Assembly (NCBI RefSeq): GCF_036662795.1
Contig: NZ_JBAFWZ010000009.1
Coordinates: forward strand, 1 to 64,000
DNA length: 64,000 nucleotides
Direction of reading: 5' to 3'
Source: Lysinibacillus_B sp036662795
Lineage (GTDB): Bacteria > Bacillota > Bacilli > Bacillales_A > Planococcaceae
Each line of letters begins with the position of its first letter. Positions within the stretch are counted from its first letter, which is position 1. The notes beneath the pieces are model-generated. The model was not told the origin of the DNA. It made no database searches and saw only the letters and a list, made by a program, of their open reading frames with translations. Positions 34,278-43,553 of this stretch are shown piece after piece. Both the position numbers and the translations under genes were made by a program.

Positions 34278-35906
34278 TTATAGCGTAATTGCTTTTACTT
34301 CGTCGATATTCTCAAGAGTAGCTACTACAGCTAAATCTTGCTGAGTTACATTATTATCAATTCCAAGCATCATAACAGCAGAACCGCCGATATTGTCGCG
34401 ACCAACTTGCATCGTTGCGATATTGATTTGGCTTTCAGCTAATTTTGTAGCTACGCGGCCGATTGAGCCTGGCTTATCTTGGTTTTTAATGTATAGGAAG
34501 TTGCCAGTAGGAACAACGTCTACTACGAAGCCTTCTACTTTTACGATACGAGCGCCAAGACCGTTTAGTAATGTACCAGCTACAGAGTGAGTTTCCTTCT
34601 CTGTTTTCACTTCAACCGTTACTAAGTTTGTAAAGCCTTTTGCAGTCGTTGTTTTGTGCTCGTTGATTTTAATACCAACGCGCTCCGCTAAGTAACGAGC
34701 GTTTACGTCATTTACATGTGTACCATGGTTAGTTGATAATAACCCTTTAATTGCGTTCGCAGTTAATGGACGTACATCATAGTTTGCTACTTCACCAGCG
34801 TAAGAGATGTTTAATTCTTTTACAGTACCTTCAGAAACTTGGATTAAGAATTTACCAAGCTTTTCAGCTAGTGAGAAGAATGGTTCAACTTCAGCAAGCT
34901 TTTCTTTTGGAATAGAAGGCATGTTAACTGGGTTCGTAACTGTACCTGTTTTAAAGAATTTAATAATGTCATTAGATACGTCAACTGCTACAGACTCTTG
35001 CGCTTCTACAGTAGATGCACCTAAGTGAGGTGTTGCGATAACTTGTGGTAAAGTAAGTAGTTTGTGATCAGTTGCTGGCTCTTCCACGAATACGTCAAGA
35101 GCAGCACCTGCTACTTTACCTTCTACGATTGCATCATATAAATCGTCCTCGTTAATAATACCGCCACGTGCACAGTTGATAATGCGTACGCCGTCTTTCA
35201 TCATCGCGAATTTTTCTTTGTTAAGTAGGTTACGTGTTTCTGGTAATAGTGGTGTGTGTACTGTGATGAAATCAGCTCCCTGGCAAATTTCTTCAACAGT
35301 TGCTTTTGTTACACCTAGCTCTTGTGCGCGTTCTTCAGATAAGAATGGGTCATATGCCATTACGTTCATACGAGAGCCTTTTGCACGGTACGCAACTTCA
35401 ACACCGATACGCCCAAAGCCAACAACGCCTAAAGTTTTGTTTTTAAGCTCAACACCTACGTATGATTTACGGTCCCATTTCCCATTTTTTAAAGTGTTGA
35501 AGGCTTGTGGAATGTGACGTGCTAAAGATGTCATCATTGCAATTGTATGCTCTGCAGCAGAGTTTGTGTTACCGTCTGGTGCGTTAACAACGATAATACC
35601 GTGTTCTGTTGCAGCAGTTAGGTCGATGTTATCTACACCAACACCAGCGCGTCCAATTAATTTTAAGTTTTTAGCCGCTTCGATTACTTCGCGAGTAACA
35701 GTCGTTTGGCTTCGAACTAATAGTACATCAACGTCACCAATTTTTGAGATTAATTCCTCTGGTTGAAGACCAGTATCGATAATAATGTTTAAGTCTAAAT
35801 CTGTTGCTTGACGCAGTGGTTGAATGCCGTCCTCGCTTAGTGGATCTGCGATGAATACGTTAATTGTAGCTGTTGCTTTTGTTTTTTCAATTGTTTCAGT
35901 TGCCAT
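34278..35906 (-). CDS. serA: D-3-phosphoglycerate dehydrogenase
   Basis: 542 residues from ATG 35906 (AGAGGAGCG upstream). First step of serine synthesis: oxidises 3-phosphoglycerate to 3-phosphohydroxypyruvate with NAD. Substrate/NAD domains about 15-325: VGFGRIGVEVA Rossmann loop, NCARGGIINEDDL, ATPHLGAST with the catalytic His. Then the allosteric substrate-binding domain and a C-terminal ACT domain (about 470-542, NQDKPGSIGRVATKLAE), the serine-feedback site. Expression is controlled by the T-box in its leader; serC lies about 5.5 kb away. Confidence 0.96.
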   Translation of the reverse strand: MATETIEKTKATATINVFIADPLSEDGIQPLRQATDLDLNIIIDTGLQPEELISKIGDVDVLLVRSQTTVTREVIEAAKNLKLIGRAGVGVDNIDLTAATEHGIIVVNAPDGNTNSAAEHTIAMMTSLARHIPQAFNTLKNGKWDRKSYVGVELKNKTLGVVGFGRIGVEVAYRAKGSRMNVMAYDPFLSEERAQELGVTKATVEEICQGADFITVHTPLLPETRNLLNKEKFAMMKDGVRIINCARGGIINEDDLYDAIVEGKVAGAALDVFVEEPATDHKLLTLPQVIATPHLGASTVEAQESVAVDVSNDIIKFFKTGTVTNPVNMPSIPKEKLAEVEPFFSLAEKLGKFLIQVSEGTVKELNISYAGEVANYDVRPLTANAIKGLLSTNHGTHVNDVNARYLAERVGIKINEHKTTTAKGFTNLVTVEVKTEKETHSVAGTLLNGLGARIVKVEGFVVDVVPTGNFLYIKNQDKPGSIGRVATKLAESQINIATMQVGRDNIGGSAVMMLGIDNNVTQQDLAVVATLENIDEVKAITL

Positions 35907-35941
35907 GGTTTTTTTCGCTCCTCTAAATTTAAAAGTAAAAT

Positions 35942-36229
35942 AAAAAGCCTTCCATCCCTTACATATACATGTAAGGGACGAAAGGCTGTTAGATAACAAA
36001 CTTCCGCGGTGCCACCCTTGTTCGTTACACGTACAGTTTTTCAATACATGCAACCTTAATTAAATGCGTAACGTGCATAGTACGGATAAGCTTACTAACA
36101 ATTTCGGCCTATCTATTCGGGAGTTGAACTCTTTCGATCCATACGCTGATTCTCACCAACCATCAGCTCTCTTAAGTATAGAGGTCGAGGAGCATGTCTC
36201 CGTCGTTATATTTTGCAGTGATTAAATTT
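35942..36229 (-). ncRNA. T-box riboswitch, probably serine-specific
   Basis: Minus-strand leader of serA. It has the T-box core AGGGTGGCACCGCGG (around 36017-36003), a stem I with apical GGTTGGTGAGAATC-like segment, and a 19-bp terminator with 4-nt loop plus T5 at 35988-35942. In the presumed specifier loop, CAACTCCCGAAT contains TCC, a serine codon, fitting the downstream serA. Uncharged tRNA-Ser would favour the antiterminator. Confidence 0.9.
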
Positions 36230-36235
36230 GTTAAC

Positions 36236-36265
36236 ATCATAATCCCGATTGTTCACTTTTGTCAA
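36236..36265 (-). promoter_or_regulatory. SigA promoter of the serA T-box transcript
   Basis: TTGACA (36265-36260), 18 bp, TATGAT (36241-36236); start near 36229. Confidence 0.75.
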
Positions 36266-36612
36266 CATATTTTATGAAAAAAATTAAAATTAAGTGGTGA
36301 TTTACTTCTGTATATAAACAGTTTACGAATGAAAGATGTTGTTTTTATTGTTAATGTTCGTGTTTTGGTTAGTTTATTGAAAGCGTTACCGATTATTGCA
36401 ATGATTGATATAGTTGAATTTTCTTTAAATTTAAATTGGGGAGTAGCGAAATATTATCTTTACTTTAATAAAGTAAAACGAACAATTTTTATGACACAGT
36501 TTTGTCAAGAATCCATCGTTATCAAATATTAGAATATCTATGAGTCAAAGGCAGGGGAATAAATACTAGTGCTCGAATGTAGAATGTTAAGAATACAAAG
36601 GGGGAGTTTGTA
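36266..36612. other. Intergenic region without recognised gene
   Basis: 347 AT-rich nt between the serA promoter and the FAD dehydrogenase. One 67-codon open frame exists (36329-36532) but has no RBS and no protein-like character. It must contain the promoter of the gene at 36613. Confidence 0.4.
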
Positions 36613-38259
36613 TTGAAATACGATGTAATTATTGTTGGTGCAGGATTAGCAGGATTAACAGCCGTCTGTGAGTTGCTAGACAGTGGGAAGCGTGTACTCT
36701 TAGTCGATCAGGAGCCTGCCGATTCAATGGGGGGACAAGCATATTGGTCGTTTGGTGGATTATTCCTTGTAGACTCACCTGAACAGAGAAGGTTAGGTAT
36801 TAAAGATAGCAAGGAGCTTGCTTGGCAGGATTGGTTAGGAACAGCAGGCTTTGATCGCCTAGAGGATGAGGACTCCTGGAGCTATAAATGGGCAAAGGCT
36901 TATGTTGATTTTGCGGCTGGGGAAAAATATGAATGGTTAAAATCAAAGGGAATTCGTTTCTTTCCAGTAGTTGGTTGGGCAGAGCGAGGTGGTAGCTTAG
37001 CAGGAGGACATGGTAATTCGGTTCCTCGTTTTCATATCGTCTGGGGAACAGGTCCTGGAATTGTGGAGCCGTTTGCTAACAAAGCACTTGAGGCAACCCG
37101 TGCTGGCAAGCTTGATTTTAAAGCGCGCCATAAAGTAACCGAACTCATTACAGAAAACGGTGCCGTCGTTGGTATTAGAGGTAAAGAGCTAGAGGATAGC
37201 TTTGTAGAGAGAGGACAGGAAAGCTCGCGTATTGCAATTGCTGATTTTGAATATTTTGCAGACGCGATTATTGTTGCAAGTGGTGGAATAGGGGCTAATT
37301 TGGAGCTTGTAAAGAAAAACTGGCCAGCAAGACTCGGGACACCACCGAATTTTATGGTACAAGGTGTTCCATCCTATGTTGACGGAAGCATGCTTGAAAT
37401 TGCAGAGAGTGCTGGTGGAAGAATCGTGAATCGAGATCGGATGTGGCATTATGCGGAAGGCTTAAGAAATTGGAATCCGGTATGGAAAAATCACGGCATT
37501 CGTATTTTACCGGGCCCCTCCTCAATGTGGTTTGATGCTGAAGGCAACCGCTTTACTGCACCAAACTTTCCAGGCTTTGATACGCTAAGTACACTAGAAG
37601 CGATTCAAAGAACAGGGTACGACTATTCATGGTTTATATTGACGGAAAAAATTATCGAAAAGGAATTTGCTTTATCCGGTTCCGAGCAAAACCCGGATTT
37701 AACAAATAGAAGCATTAGGGAAGTATTGAAGCGTGCTTTACCTGGGCCACCTGCACCTGTACAAGCCTTTAAGGATAACGGAGCGGATTTTATTGTGTCA
37801 GATAATTTAATGGATTTAGTAGCTCGTATGAATAAATTAGCAGGTAATGAGCTACTTAACTTTTTGCATATAAAGGAGCAAATATTAGCTCGTGATCGAG
37901 AAATCGATAATAAGTTTACAAAGGATGCACAGGTGACAGCGATCCGTGGTGCACGGAATTTTGTAGGAGATAAATTGATAAGGGTAGCAAAGCCCCATAA
38001 GCTATTAGATCCAAAAAATGGACCACTTATTGCTGTGAAGCTCAATATTCTAACACGAAAAACATTAGGTGGACTACAAACAAATTTAAACGGGCAAGTA
38101 TTAAATGAGCAGGGAGAGTCAGTAACGGGTCTATTTGCTGCTGGTGAAGTAAGTGGCTTCGGTGGTGGGGGTGTTCATGGTTATCGTTCGTTAGAAGGAA
38201 CGTTTGTAGGTGGTTGTTTATTTTCTGGCTTACAAGTTGGAAAATATTTAAGTAAATAA
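36613..38259 (+). CDS. FAD-binding dehydrogenase (KstD/fumarate-reductase flavoprotein family)
   Basis: 548 residues, TTG start behind GGGGGAG. N-terminal FAD site VIIVGAGLAGLTAVCELLDSG and acidic VLLVDQE; GGQAYWSFGGLF; C-terminal GLFAAGEVSGFGGGGVHGYRSLEG closes the FAD site. Belongs to the group annotated FAD-binding dehydrogenase, related to 3-ketosteroid dehydrogenases. Substrate unknown. It precedes an enoyl-CoA hydratase by 66 nt, so lipid or ring catabolism is plausible. Confidence 0.88.
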   Translation: MKYDVIIVGAGLAGLTAVCELLDSGKRVLLVDQEPADSMGGQAYWSFGGLFLVDSPEQRRLGIKDSKELAWQDWLGTAGFDRLEDEDSWSYKWAKAYVDFAAGEKYEWLKSKGIRFFPVVGWAERGGSLAGGHGNSVPRFHIVWGTGPGIVEPFANKALEATRAGKLDFKARHKVTELITENGAVVGIRGKELEDSFVERGQESSRIAIADFEYFADAIIVASGGIGANLELVKKNWPARLGTPPNFMVQGVPSYVDGSMLEIAESAGGRIVNRDRMWHYAEGLRNWNPVWKNHGIRILPGPSSMWFDAEGNRFTAPNFPGFDTLSTLEAIQRTGYDYSWFILTEKIIEKEFALSGSEQNPDLTNRSIREVLKRALPGPPAPVQAFKDNGADFIVSDNLMDLVARMNKLAGNELLNFLHIKEQILARDREIDNKFTKDAQVTAIRGARNFVGDKLIRVAKPHKLLDPKNGPLIAVKLNILTRKTLGGLQTNLNGQVLNEQGESVTGLFAAGEVSGFGGGGVHGYRSLEGTFVGGCLFSGLQVGKYLSK

Positions 38260-38288
38260 AGGATTATTCGAGCAAATGTCGAAATTAA

Positions 38289-38306
38289 TGAATGAATGTT
38301 CATTTT
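38289..38306 (+). promoter_or_regulatory. Candidate FadR-type operator
   Basis: TGAATGAATGTTCATTTT matches the Bacillus FadR consensus TGAATGANTANTCATTCA at 13 of 16 defined positions. It lies just before the RBS of the enoyl-CoA hydratase gene. Confidence 0.5.
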
Positions 38307-38325
38307 TGATAAAGGGGTGTTTGAA

Positions 38326-39108
38326 TTGGCATACGAAACAATTGGGTTAGAGATTTTAGAAAGAAAAGCAACATTAACGCTTAACCGACCTAATGCTATG
38401 AATTCGATGGATTACACGATGATGCAGGAGCTTGCAAATTGCTTTGAGGCTTTGCATCAAGAAAAAGATGTTCAGTTATTAGTAATTAAAGGAGCAGGAA
38501 AGGTGTTTTCTGCTGGTGGCGATGTAAAGGCGATGGTTACTTCGGAAGAGTTTTCGGATTTTGGTAGCATTATGGCCGATATTACACGCCTTGTTCGTGC
38601 CTACTATACGCTGCCAATGATTACGGTGGCACAGGTGCATGGTGCAGCAGCAGGTCTGGGCTTTAGCTTAGCACTTGGTAGTGATATTATTGTGGCAGAG
38701 GAAGATAGTAAACTAGCAATGAACTTTATAGGAATTGGTTTAGTACCTGATGGCGGAGGGCATTTCTTTATGAAGGAACGCTTAGGTACGCAAAAGGCGA
38801 AGCAAATGATTTGGGAAGGCAAAGTAATAAACGGTCTAGAGGCTTTAAAGCTTGGATTAATCGATTATAATGTGCCAAATGGAATGGCTGCGGCAACAGT
38901 AGATCAAATTGTAGGGAAAATTTTAGCTTCACCTGTAGCTGCTATGCTTGCAACGAAAAAGATTTTGCATAAAGAGAAATTACCGGAGCTTGAACGCATT
39001 TTAGCTTCTGAAGCAGAGGCGCAGGCAGCAATGCGCGAAACAAAGGATCATCGCGAGGGTATTCGTGCATTTGTAGAAAAAAGAGTACCAGAATTTCAAG
39101 GGATTTAG
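38326..39108 (+). CDS. Enoyl-CoA hydratase/isomerase (YhaR-like)
   Basis: 260 residues from TTG 38326, which has AAAGGGG at 8-nt spacing. Crotonase fold: oxyanion-hole motifs GKVFSAGGDVKAM and HGAAAGLGFSLALGSDI, FIGIGLVPDGGG. The first catalytic Glu position of classic hydratases is not obvious, so it could be an isomerase. The genomic place (hemZ ... yhaM) matches B. subtilis yhaR. Probably read with the FAD dehydrogenase or from its own FadR-type promoter. Confidence 0.88.
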   Translation: MAYETIGLEILERKATLTLNRPNAMNSMDYTMMQELANCFEALHQEKDVQLLVIKGAGKVFSAGGDVKAMVTSEEFSDFGSIMADITRLVRAYYTLPMITVAQVHGAAAGLGFSLALGSDIIVAEEDSKLAMNFIGIGLVPDGGGHFFMKERLGTQKAKQMIWEGKVINGLEALKLGLIDYNVPNGMAAATVDQIVGKILASPVAAMLATKKILHKEKLPELERILASEAEAQAAMRETKDHREGIRAFVEKRVPEFQGI

Positions 39109-39137
39109 TGTAGGTTCTTTGTAAGAATAGGGCTACT

Positions 39138-39177
39138 ATACAAAAAAGGAGCAGTCTCGTCATGAGGCTGCCTTTTA
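39138..39177 (+). terminator. Terminator after the enoyl-CoA hydratase gene
   Basis: AAAAGG-AGCAGTCTC pairs imperfectly with GAGGCTGCCTTTT. Confidence 0.6.
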
Positions 39178-39207
39178 TCGTATAGTAGGATACTGATGTA
39201 TGTAGCC

Positions 39208-39393
39208 TTATACGTGGAATAAAATTAATTTACCTGTTGTATTTACTAAGCGGTGTGTTTTTTCTGCAACACCTTTTTCTTCAATTTGCTTTTGTCCTTC
39301 GATTTTAGCCTTTTCATCACTTTCAAATGTCCATACTTCATCAAATAATGTTTCCCCAGTTTTCTCAAAAGCTGTAAATCTATAATTCTCCAT
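39208..39393 (-). CDS. yhzC: YhzC-like protein
   Basis: 61 residues from ATG 39393 behind AAAGGGTGG. MENYRFTAFEKTGETLFDE... is characteristic of the Bacillus YhzC family; soluble, charged, unknown role. Adjacent to yhaM as expected from synteny. Confidence 0.72.
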   Translation of the reverse strand: MENYRFTAFEKTGETLFDEVWTFESDEKAKIEGQKQIEEKGVAEKTHRLVNTTGKLILFHV

Positions 39394-39659
39394 ACTAACC
39401 ACCCTTTATATGAAAGATAATCTCATTATACATGAAATTGTTAGATAATTCACGAAACGGGTTGCTGTTAACGAGAATTTATGAAATTTTTTCGAGAATA
39501 TGTATATTAATTCGAGATTTTTTCAAAATGCCACCCTTTGAAATAGTAGTAAGTCATTAAATTACTAGCCATTTCAATCGAAAGGAAAGTACTGACATGG
39601 TACAATAAATAAGAATAAATGTTTAACGACGAATATCGTTAGAAAAGGAGTGATTCTTT

Positions 39660-40595
39660 GTGAAGGGAATTACAAAACTCCAAGTTGGGGAACAGGTGGA
39701 TCAATTTTTGCTTATTAAGCAAGCAACAAAAGGTGTAACCACAGTAGGGAAACCGTTTATGTCACTTATATTGCAAGATAGAAGCGGTGATATTGAAGCA
39801 AAGCTATGGGATACAAATGAAGAGCATGAAACAACTTATCGCGCAGAAGCAATTGTTCGTGTAGGCGGTGAAATACATGATTATCGAGGTAAAAATCAGC
39901 TTCGTATTAAGCAAATTCGTCTGGCACGAGGAGACGAAGGTATACAAATAAGCGATCTTTTGCCATCAGCGACTACACCAAAGGAAGAGCTTTTTGAGGA
40001 GCTAACACAGTTTTTCTTTGAGATAAAAAATCCAAATATTTCACGCATTACACGTCATTTAATAAAGAAGCATCAAGATCGATTACTCGTTTTTCCAGCG
40101 GCATCCAAAAATCATCATGATTATGCTTCTGGTTTAATTGACCATGTTGTTTCAATGCTTCGTTTAAGCAAGGCGATATGTGAGCTGTATCCAACGTTAA
40201 ATAAAGATTTAATGTATTCGGGGATTATTTTACATGATATCGGTAAAGTAGTTGAATTAACAGGACCTGTTGGCACAGCCTACACAGTTGAGGGGAACTT
40301 GCTTGGGCATATTTCGATTATGGTGAATGAAATCGGGCAAGCAGCAACTGAGCTGAAAATTGAGGGTGAGGAAGTAATGCTGTTGCAACATTTGGTCTTA
40401 TCTCACCATGGAAAAGAAGAATGGGGTAGCCCGAAAAAGCCAATGATTCAAGAAGCTGAAATGATTCACTATATCGATAACATTGATGCGAAAATGAATA
40501 TGCTAACGCGAGCACTAGATAAAACGAAGCCAGGGGAATTTACAGAACGACTATTCCCGCTGGATAACCGTTCGTTTTATAAGCCGACGTTCTAA
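39660..40595 (+). CDS. yhaM: 3'-5' exoribonuclease YhaM
   Basis: 311 residues, GTG start behind AAAAGGAG. N-terminal OB-fold (about 10-95, with IEAKLWDTNEEHE) and C-terminal HD domain: HHDYASGLIDHVVSMLRL, ILHDIGKVVEL, LVLSHHGKEEWGSP, all metal ligands present. Degrades RNA and DNA from the 3' end with Mn or Co. Length equals the B. subtilis enzyme. Confidence 0.95.
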   Translation: MKGITKLQVGEQVDQFLLIKQATKGVTTVGKPFMSLILQDRSGDIEAKLWDTNEEHETTYRAEAIVRVGGEIHDYRGKNQLRIKQIRLARGDEGIQISDLLPSATTPKEELFEELTQFFFEIKNPNISRITRHLIKKHQDRLLVFPAASKNHHDYASGLIDHVVSMLRLSKAICELYPTLNKDLMYSGIILHDIGKVVELTGPVGTAYTVEGNLLGHISIMVNEIGQAATELKIEGEEVMLLQHLVLSHHGKEEWGSPKKPMIQEAEMIHYIDNIDAKMNMLTRALDKTKPGEFTERLFPLDNRSFYKPTF

Positions 40596-40599
40596 AGAA

Positions 40600-40637
40600 A
40601 CAGAAGGTGTCCTAAATTTTGGAACACCTTCTGTTTT
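40600..40637. terminator. Terminator after yhaM (probably bidirectional)
   Basis: ACAGAAGGTGT/AACACCTTCTGT stem with T tract; the convergent gene ends in it. Confidence 0.8.
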
Positions 40638-41277
40638 AGGTTCTTTGAGAGGCTAACTTGAATTTTTCAAAAACCGCTAAGGCATCCCAATATTCTTGTT
40701 GGCTCATAAACTTTTTTTGGAATTCAAGCTCTTCTAGCATTAGATCCGCTAGTTTAGCATACGAAAAGTTAGGTTGATTTAAAATGCTAACATATCCAGG
40801 CTCACCATGCCGGCGAACTCTCCAATGACCTTGTGCATCCTGATAGGCATTTGCTTTAATTTCCTGAATTAAATAGCCTGCAAATAAAGTGATTCGTTCT
40901 TTCATAGACATATTTTCATATGCATCAAGTACCTCTTGAGGAGCATCATTACCAGGAAAAGCAAAAACTTTAGCTTTACCAATATCGTACAATCCGTCCT
41001 TATTTATATCCACTTCATATCCTGGAGGTGTGAGTAAATTTCGCATGCCCTCTTCTGATAATCCATAAATATTCAACTCGACAAATTTATGTACAGCAAT
41101 TAAACTGTCGATTTCCTCCTCGTTTAACGTAGAAAGAAATGCAGCATCATTTTGTTTAGATGCCATCCGCTTTTCTAAAATAGCGGCGAATGTATCCTGA
41201 TCCTCCTTTGATACTTGTCTTGTTTCAAATATCTTCATTGTTCGGCTTGAAAATTCGATTCCTTTAGTAGTAATCAT
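40636..41277 (-). CDS. Hypothetical protein with an EF-hand-like loop
   Basis: 213 residues, soluble, helical. DINKDGLYDIG (about 90-100) has the DxNxDGxxDxG spacing of a calcium-binding loop. No family recognised. AGGGAGTG lies upstream of ATG. Single gene between yhaM and serC. Confidence 0.6.
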   Translation of the reverse strand: MITTKGIEFSSRTMKIFETRQVSKEDQDTFAAILEKRMASKQNDAAFLSTLNEEEIDSLIAVHKFVELNIYGLSEEGMRNLLTPPGYEVDINKDGLYDIGKAKVFAFPGNDAPQEVLDAYENMSMKERITLFAGYLIQEIKANAYQDAQGHWRVRRHGEPGYVSILNQPNFSYAKLADLMLEELEFQKKFMSQQEYWDALAVFEKFKLASQRT

Positions 41278-41343
41278 GACTATTTATCACTCCCTTTAAA
41301 AATACTATCGGAAAATATTGGATTATTTTTACTTGTAATACAT

Positions 41344-41375
41344 AAAAAACCTCAAAGGATTAGTCCTTTGAGGCT
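41344..41375 (-). terminator. Terminator of serC
   Basis: Minus strand: CCTCAAAGGA/TCCTTTGAGG stem, loop CTAA, T6. Confidence 0.85.
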
Positions 41376-41386
41376 TTGAGCGATAA

Positions 41387-42484
41387 TTATTGATTTTCTT
41401 GTTGGAATTTTACCATGAAGTCTGCTAATGCTTGGCAAGCTTCGCGTGGCACTGCGTTGTATGCTGATGCACGGCAACCGCCTACAGAACGGTGTCCGTT
41501 TAAGCCAACGAAACCTGCTGCTTTTGCTTCAGCTAAGAATTTTTTCTCTAATTCTTCATTGGCAACGCGGAATGTAATATTCATTAAAGAACGAGAGTCT
41601 TTTTCAGCATGGCCGTAGTAGAAGCCATTAGAATTGTCAATTGCATCGTAAATTAGTGCCGCTTTTTCTTCGTTATTCTTCGCAATTTGCTCAAGACCAC
41701 CTTGATTTTCAACCCATTTTAATACTTCACCTAACATATAAATGCCGAATGTTGGTGGTGTGTTGTATAAAGAGTTGTTATCAGCATGTGTTGTGTATTT
41801 TAACATTGTTGGAATGTCTGTATTTGCTTTTTCAAGTAAATCTTTACGAATAATAACAACTGTCACACCTGATGGACCAAGGTTTTTTTGAGCACCAGCA
41901 TAAATAATGCCAAATTTTGATACATCAACAGGCTTTGATAGAATATCAGAAGACATATCTGCCACTAAAGGTACTTCGCCAGTGTTCGGGAATTCCTTCC
42001 ACTGTGTACCATAAATCGTGTTGTTTGATGTGATGTGTAAGTATGCATCATCACCATTGAACGTAATATCCTCTAAGGCAGGGATATTTTTATATTTATT
42101 AGCTTTTGTCGAAGCTGCTTCAACAGGTGTACCGAAGAATTTTGCCTCTTTTATTGCTTTTTCAGACCAAGAACCTGTTTGAACATAGCTAGCCTTTGCA
42201 CCTTCTTGTAAGAAGTTCATTGGAATCATTGTGAATTGAAGGCTTGCTCCTCCTTGAAGGAATAAGACCTCATAATTTTCTGGAATGTTATAAATTTTAC
42301 GTAAACGAGCGATTGCACCGTTATGTACTTCTTCAAATGTTGCAGAACGATGACTCATTTCCATAAGTGACATGCCGTTATTTTGGAAATCTAATAATTC
42401 TTTTTGTGCAACCTCTAATACTTGGAGTGGTAAAGCAGATGGACCAGCGTTGAAATTGTAAGCTCGATTAACAGTTGTATTCAA
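41387..42484 (-). CDS. serC: Phosphoserine aminotransferase
   Basis: 365 residues from TTG 42484, which has AAGGAG at 7-nt spacing. PLP enzyme making phosphoserine from phosphohydroxypyruvate and glutamate. NFNAGPSALP at the N-terminus, GGASLQFTMIPMNFL phosphate loop, PLP-Lys in IYAGAQKNLGPSG, and NGHRSVGGCRASAYNA at the C-terminus. Works with serA; no T-box was seen before this gene. Its place beside the hpr-trpP-hit block matches Bacillus. Confidence 0.96.
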   Translation of the reverse strand: MNTTVNRAYNFNAGPSALPLQVLEVAQKELLDFQNNGMSLMEMSHRSATFEEVHNGAIARLRKIYNIPENYEVLFLQGGASLQFTMIPMNFLQEGAKASYVQTGSWSEKAIKEAKFFGTPVEAASTKANKYKNIPALEDITFNGDDAYLHITSNNTIYGTQWKEFPNTGEVPLVADMSSDILSKPVDVSKFGIIYAGAQKNLGPSGVTVVIIRKDLLEKANTDIPTMLKYTTHADNNSLYNTPPTFGIYMLGEVLKWVENQGGLEQIAKNNEEKAALIYDAIDNSNGFYYGHAEKDSRSLMNITFRVANEELEKKFLAEAKAAGFVGLNGHRSVGGCRASAYNAVPREACQALADFMVKFQQENQ

Positions 42485-42616
42485 AGTGAACACTCCTTAA
42501 AATTTTATTTAACCATTATAATATACTGTTTTATAAGATAAATGGCAAAATGATATTAATTTTTAGTGAAATAGACAAAATTGAGAAAAATCCGTACTAA
42601 TAGCGCTTTCATATGC

Positions 42617-42668
42617 ATGAACGTTCGTTTCTACATAGTTTTTTTCACATTTATAAACAAGAATGTTC
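42617..42668. promoter_or_regulatory. Two TetR-type half-palindromes upstream of the FNT gene
   Basis: GAACGTTC (42619-42626, perfect palindrome) and GAATGTTC (42661-42668) lie 42 nt apart, with TATAAT just after the second. They may bind the TetR regulator encoded downstream of the channel. Confidence 0.4.
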
Positions 42669-42716
42669 ACGTAATTGTTATAATTATAAAAGGAAAATAG
42701 TGAAAGGATGGATACA

Positions 42717-43496
42717 ATGCACGAAACATTTCAGGCAATTAGCCTAGCCGCAAAAAATAAAATAACAACATATAACGAAAGTAAAATTAGTTACTTAATG
42801 CTTACATTACTTGGCGGCATATTTGTTGGCTTTGGTGTGTTAATTTTAGTTACCATTGGAGGATTACTAGATCCAGCAGGCGTACCGAGCATGAAAATTA
42901 TTCAAGGTGTGGCTTTCGGTGTGGCGTTAAGCATGGTCATAATGGGCGGAGCAGATTTATTTACTGGGAATAATTTAGTGATGACGATAGGGGCGCTTGA
43001 GAAAAAAACTACATGGCTGGATTTGACGAAGGTGTGGACATTCAGCTGGGGAGGGAATTTCCTAGGCTCGCTCTTATGTGCTGCACTCTTTTTTATGTCA
43101 GGCTTAGCAATAGGGGACACGGCACAATATATTGAAAAATTAGCAGGTATTAAAATGAATGCAACCTTTATTGAACTAGTTATGAGAGGAATCCTATGTA
43201 ATCTATTAGTTTGTACAGCCGTTTGGTGTGCATATAAGTTAAAGAATGAGTCTGCTAAACTAATTATGATTTTTTGCTGTATTTTTCCTTTTGTAACTTC
43301 AGGTTTTGAACATAGCGTAGCGAATATGACGTTATTTTCGCTGGCATTAATGATTCCCCATGGTGAACTCGTTTCATTTTCTGGAATGGTACATAATTTA
43401 GTTGCTGTTTCTATTGGTAATGCAATCGGCGGATCTGTTTTTGTAGGTGCAATTTTTTGGCATAGTAGTGTACAAAAACGAACGGACACTGTTTAA
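42717..43496 (+). CDS. Formate/nitrite transporter family protein
   Basis: About 259 residues from ATG 42717 (GAAAGG upstream; ATG 42708 is too close to it). Six helices with FNT signatures: LGGIFVGFGVLILVTIGG, MGGADLFTGNNL (omega loop 1), SWGGNFLGSLLCA, GILCNLLVCTAVW and the central pore His in GFEHSVANM. Moves formate, nitrite or related monovalent anions. Followed by a TetR gene 58 nt away. Confidence 0.9.
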   Translation: MHETFQAISLAAKNKITTYNESKISYLMLTLLGGIFVGFGVLILVTIGGLLDPAGVPSMKIIQGVAFGVALSMVIMGGADLFTGNNLVMTIGALEKKTTWLDLTKVWTFSWGGNFLGSLLCAALFFMSGLAIGDTAQYIEKLAGIKMNATFIELVMRGILCNLLVCTAVWCAYKLKNESAKLIMIFCCIFPFVTSGFEHSVANMTLFSLALMIPHGELVSFSGMVHNLVAVSIGNAIGGSVFVGAIFWHSSVQKRTDTV

Positions 43497-43553
43497 GTGA
43501 GCTGACTATGATATAATCAAGACATTTAAAATACCTTTGTTGAGGTGAAAATT

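Noticed and set aside
36329..36532. 67-codon open frame upstream of the FAD dehydrogenase
   Set aside because: No RBS and no recognisable protein features; the region is generic AT-rich intergenic DNA.
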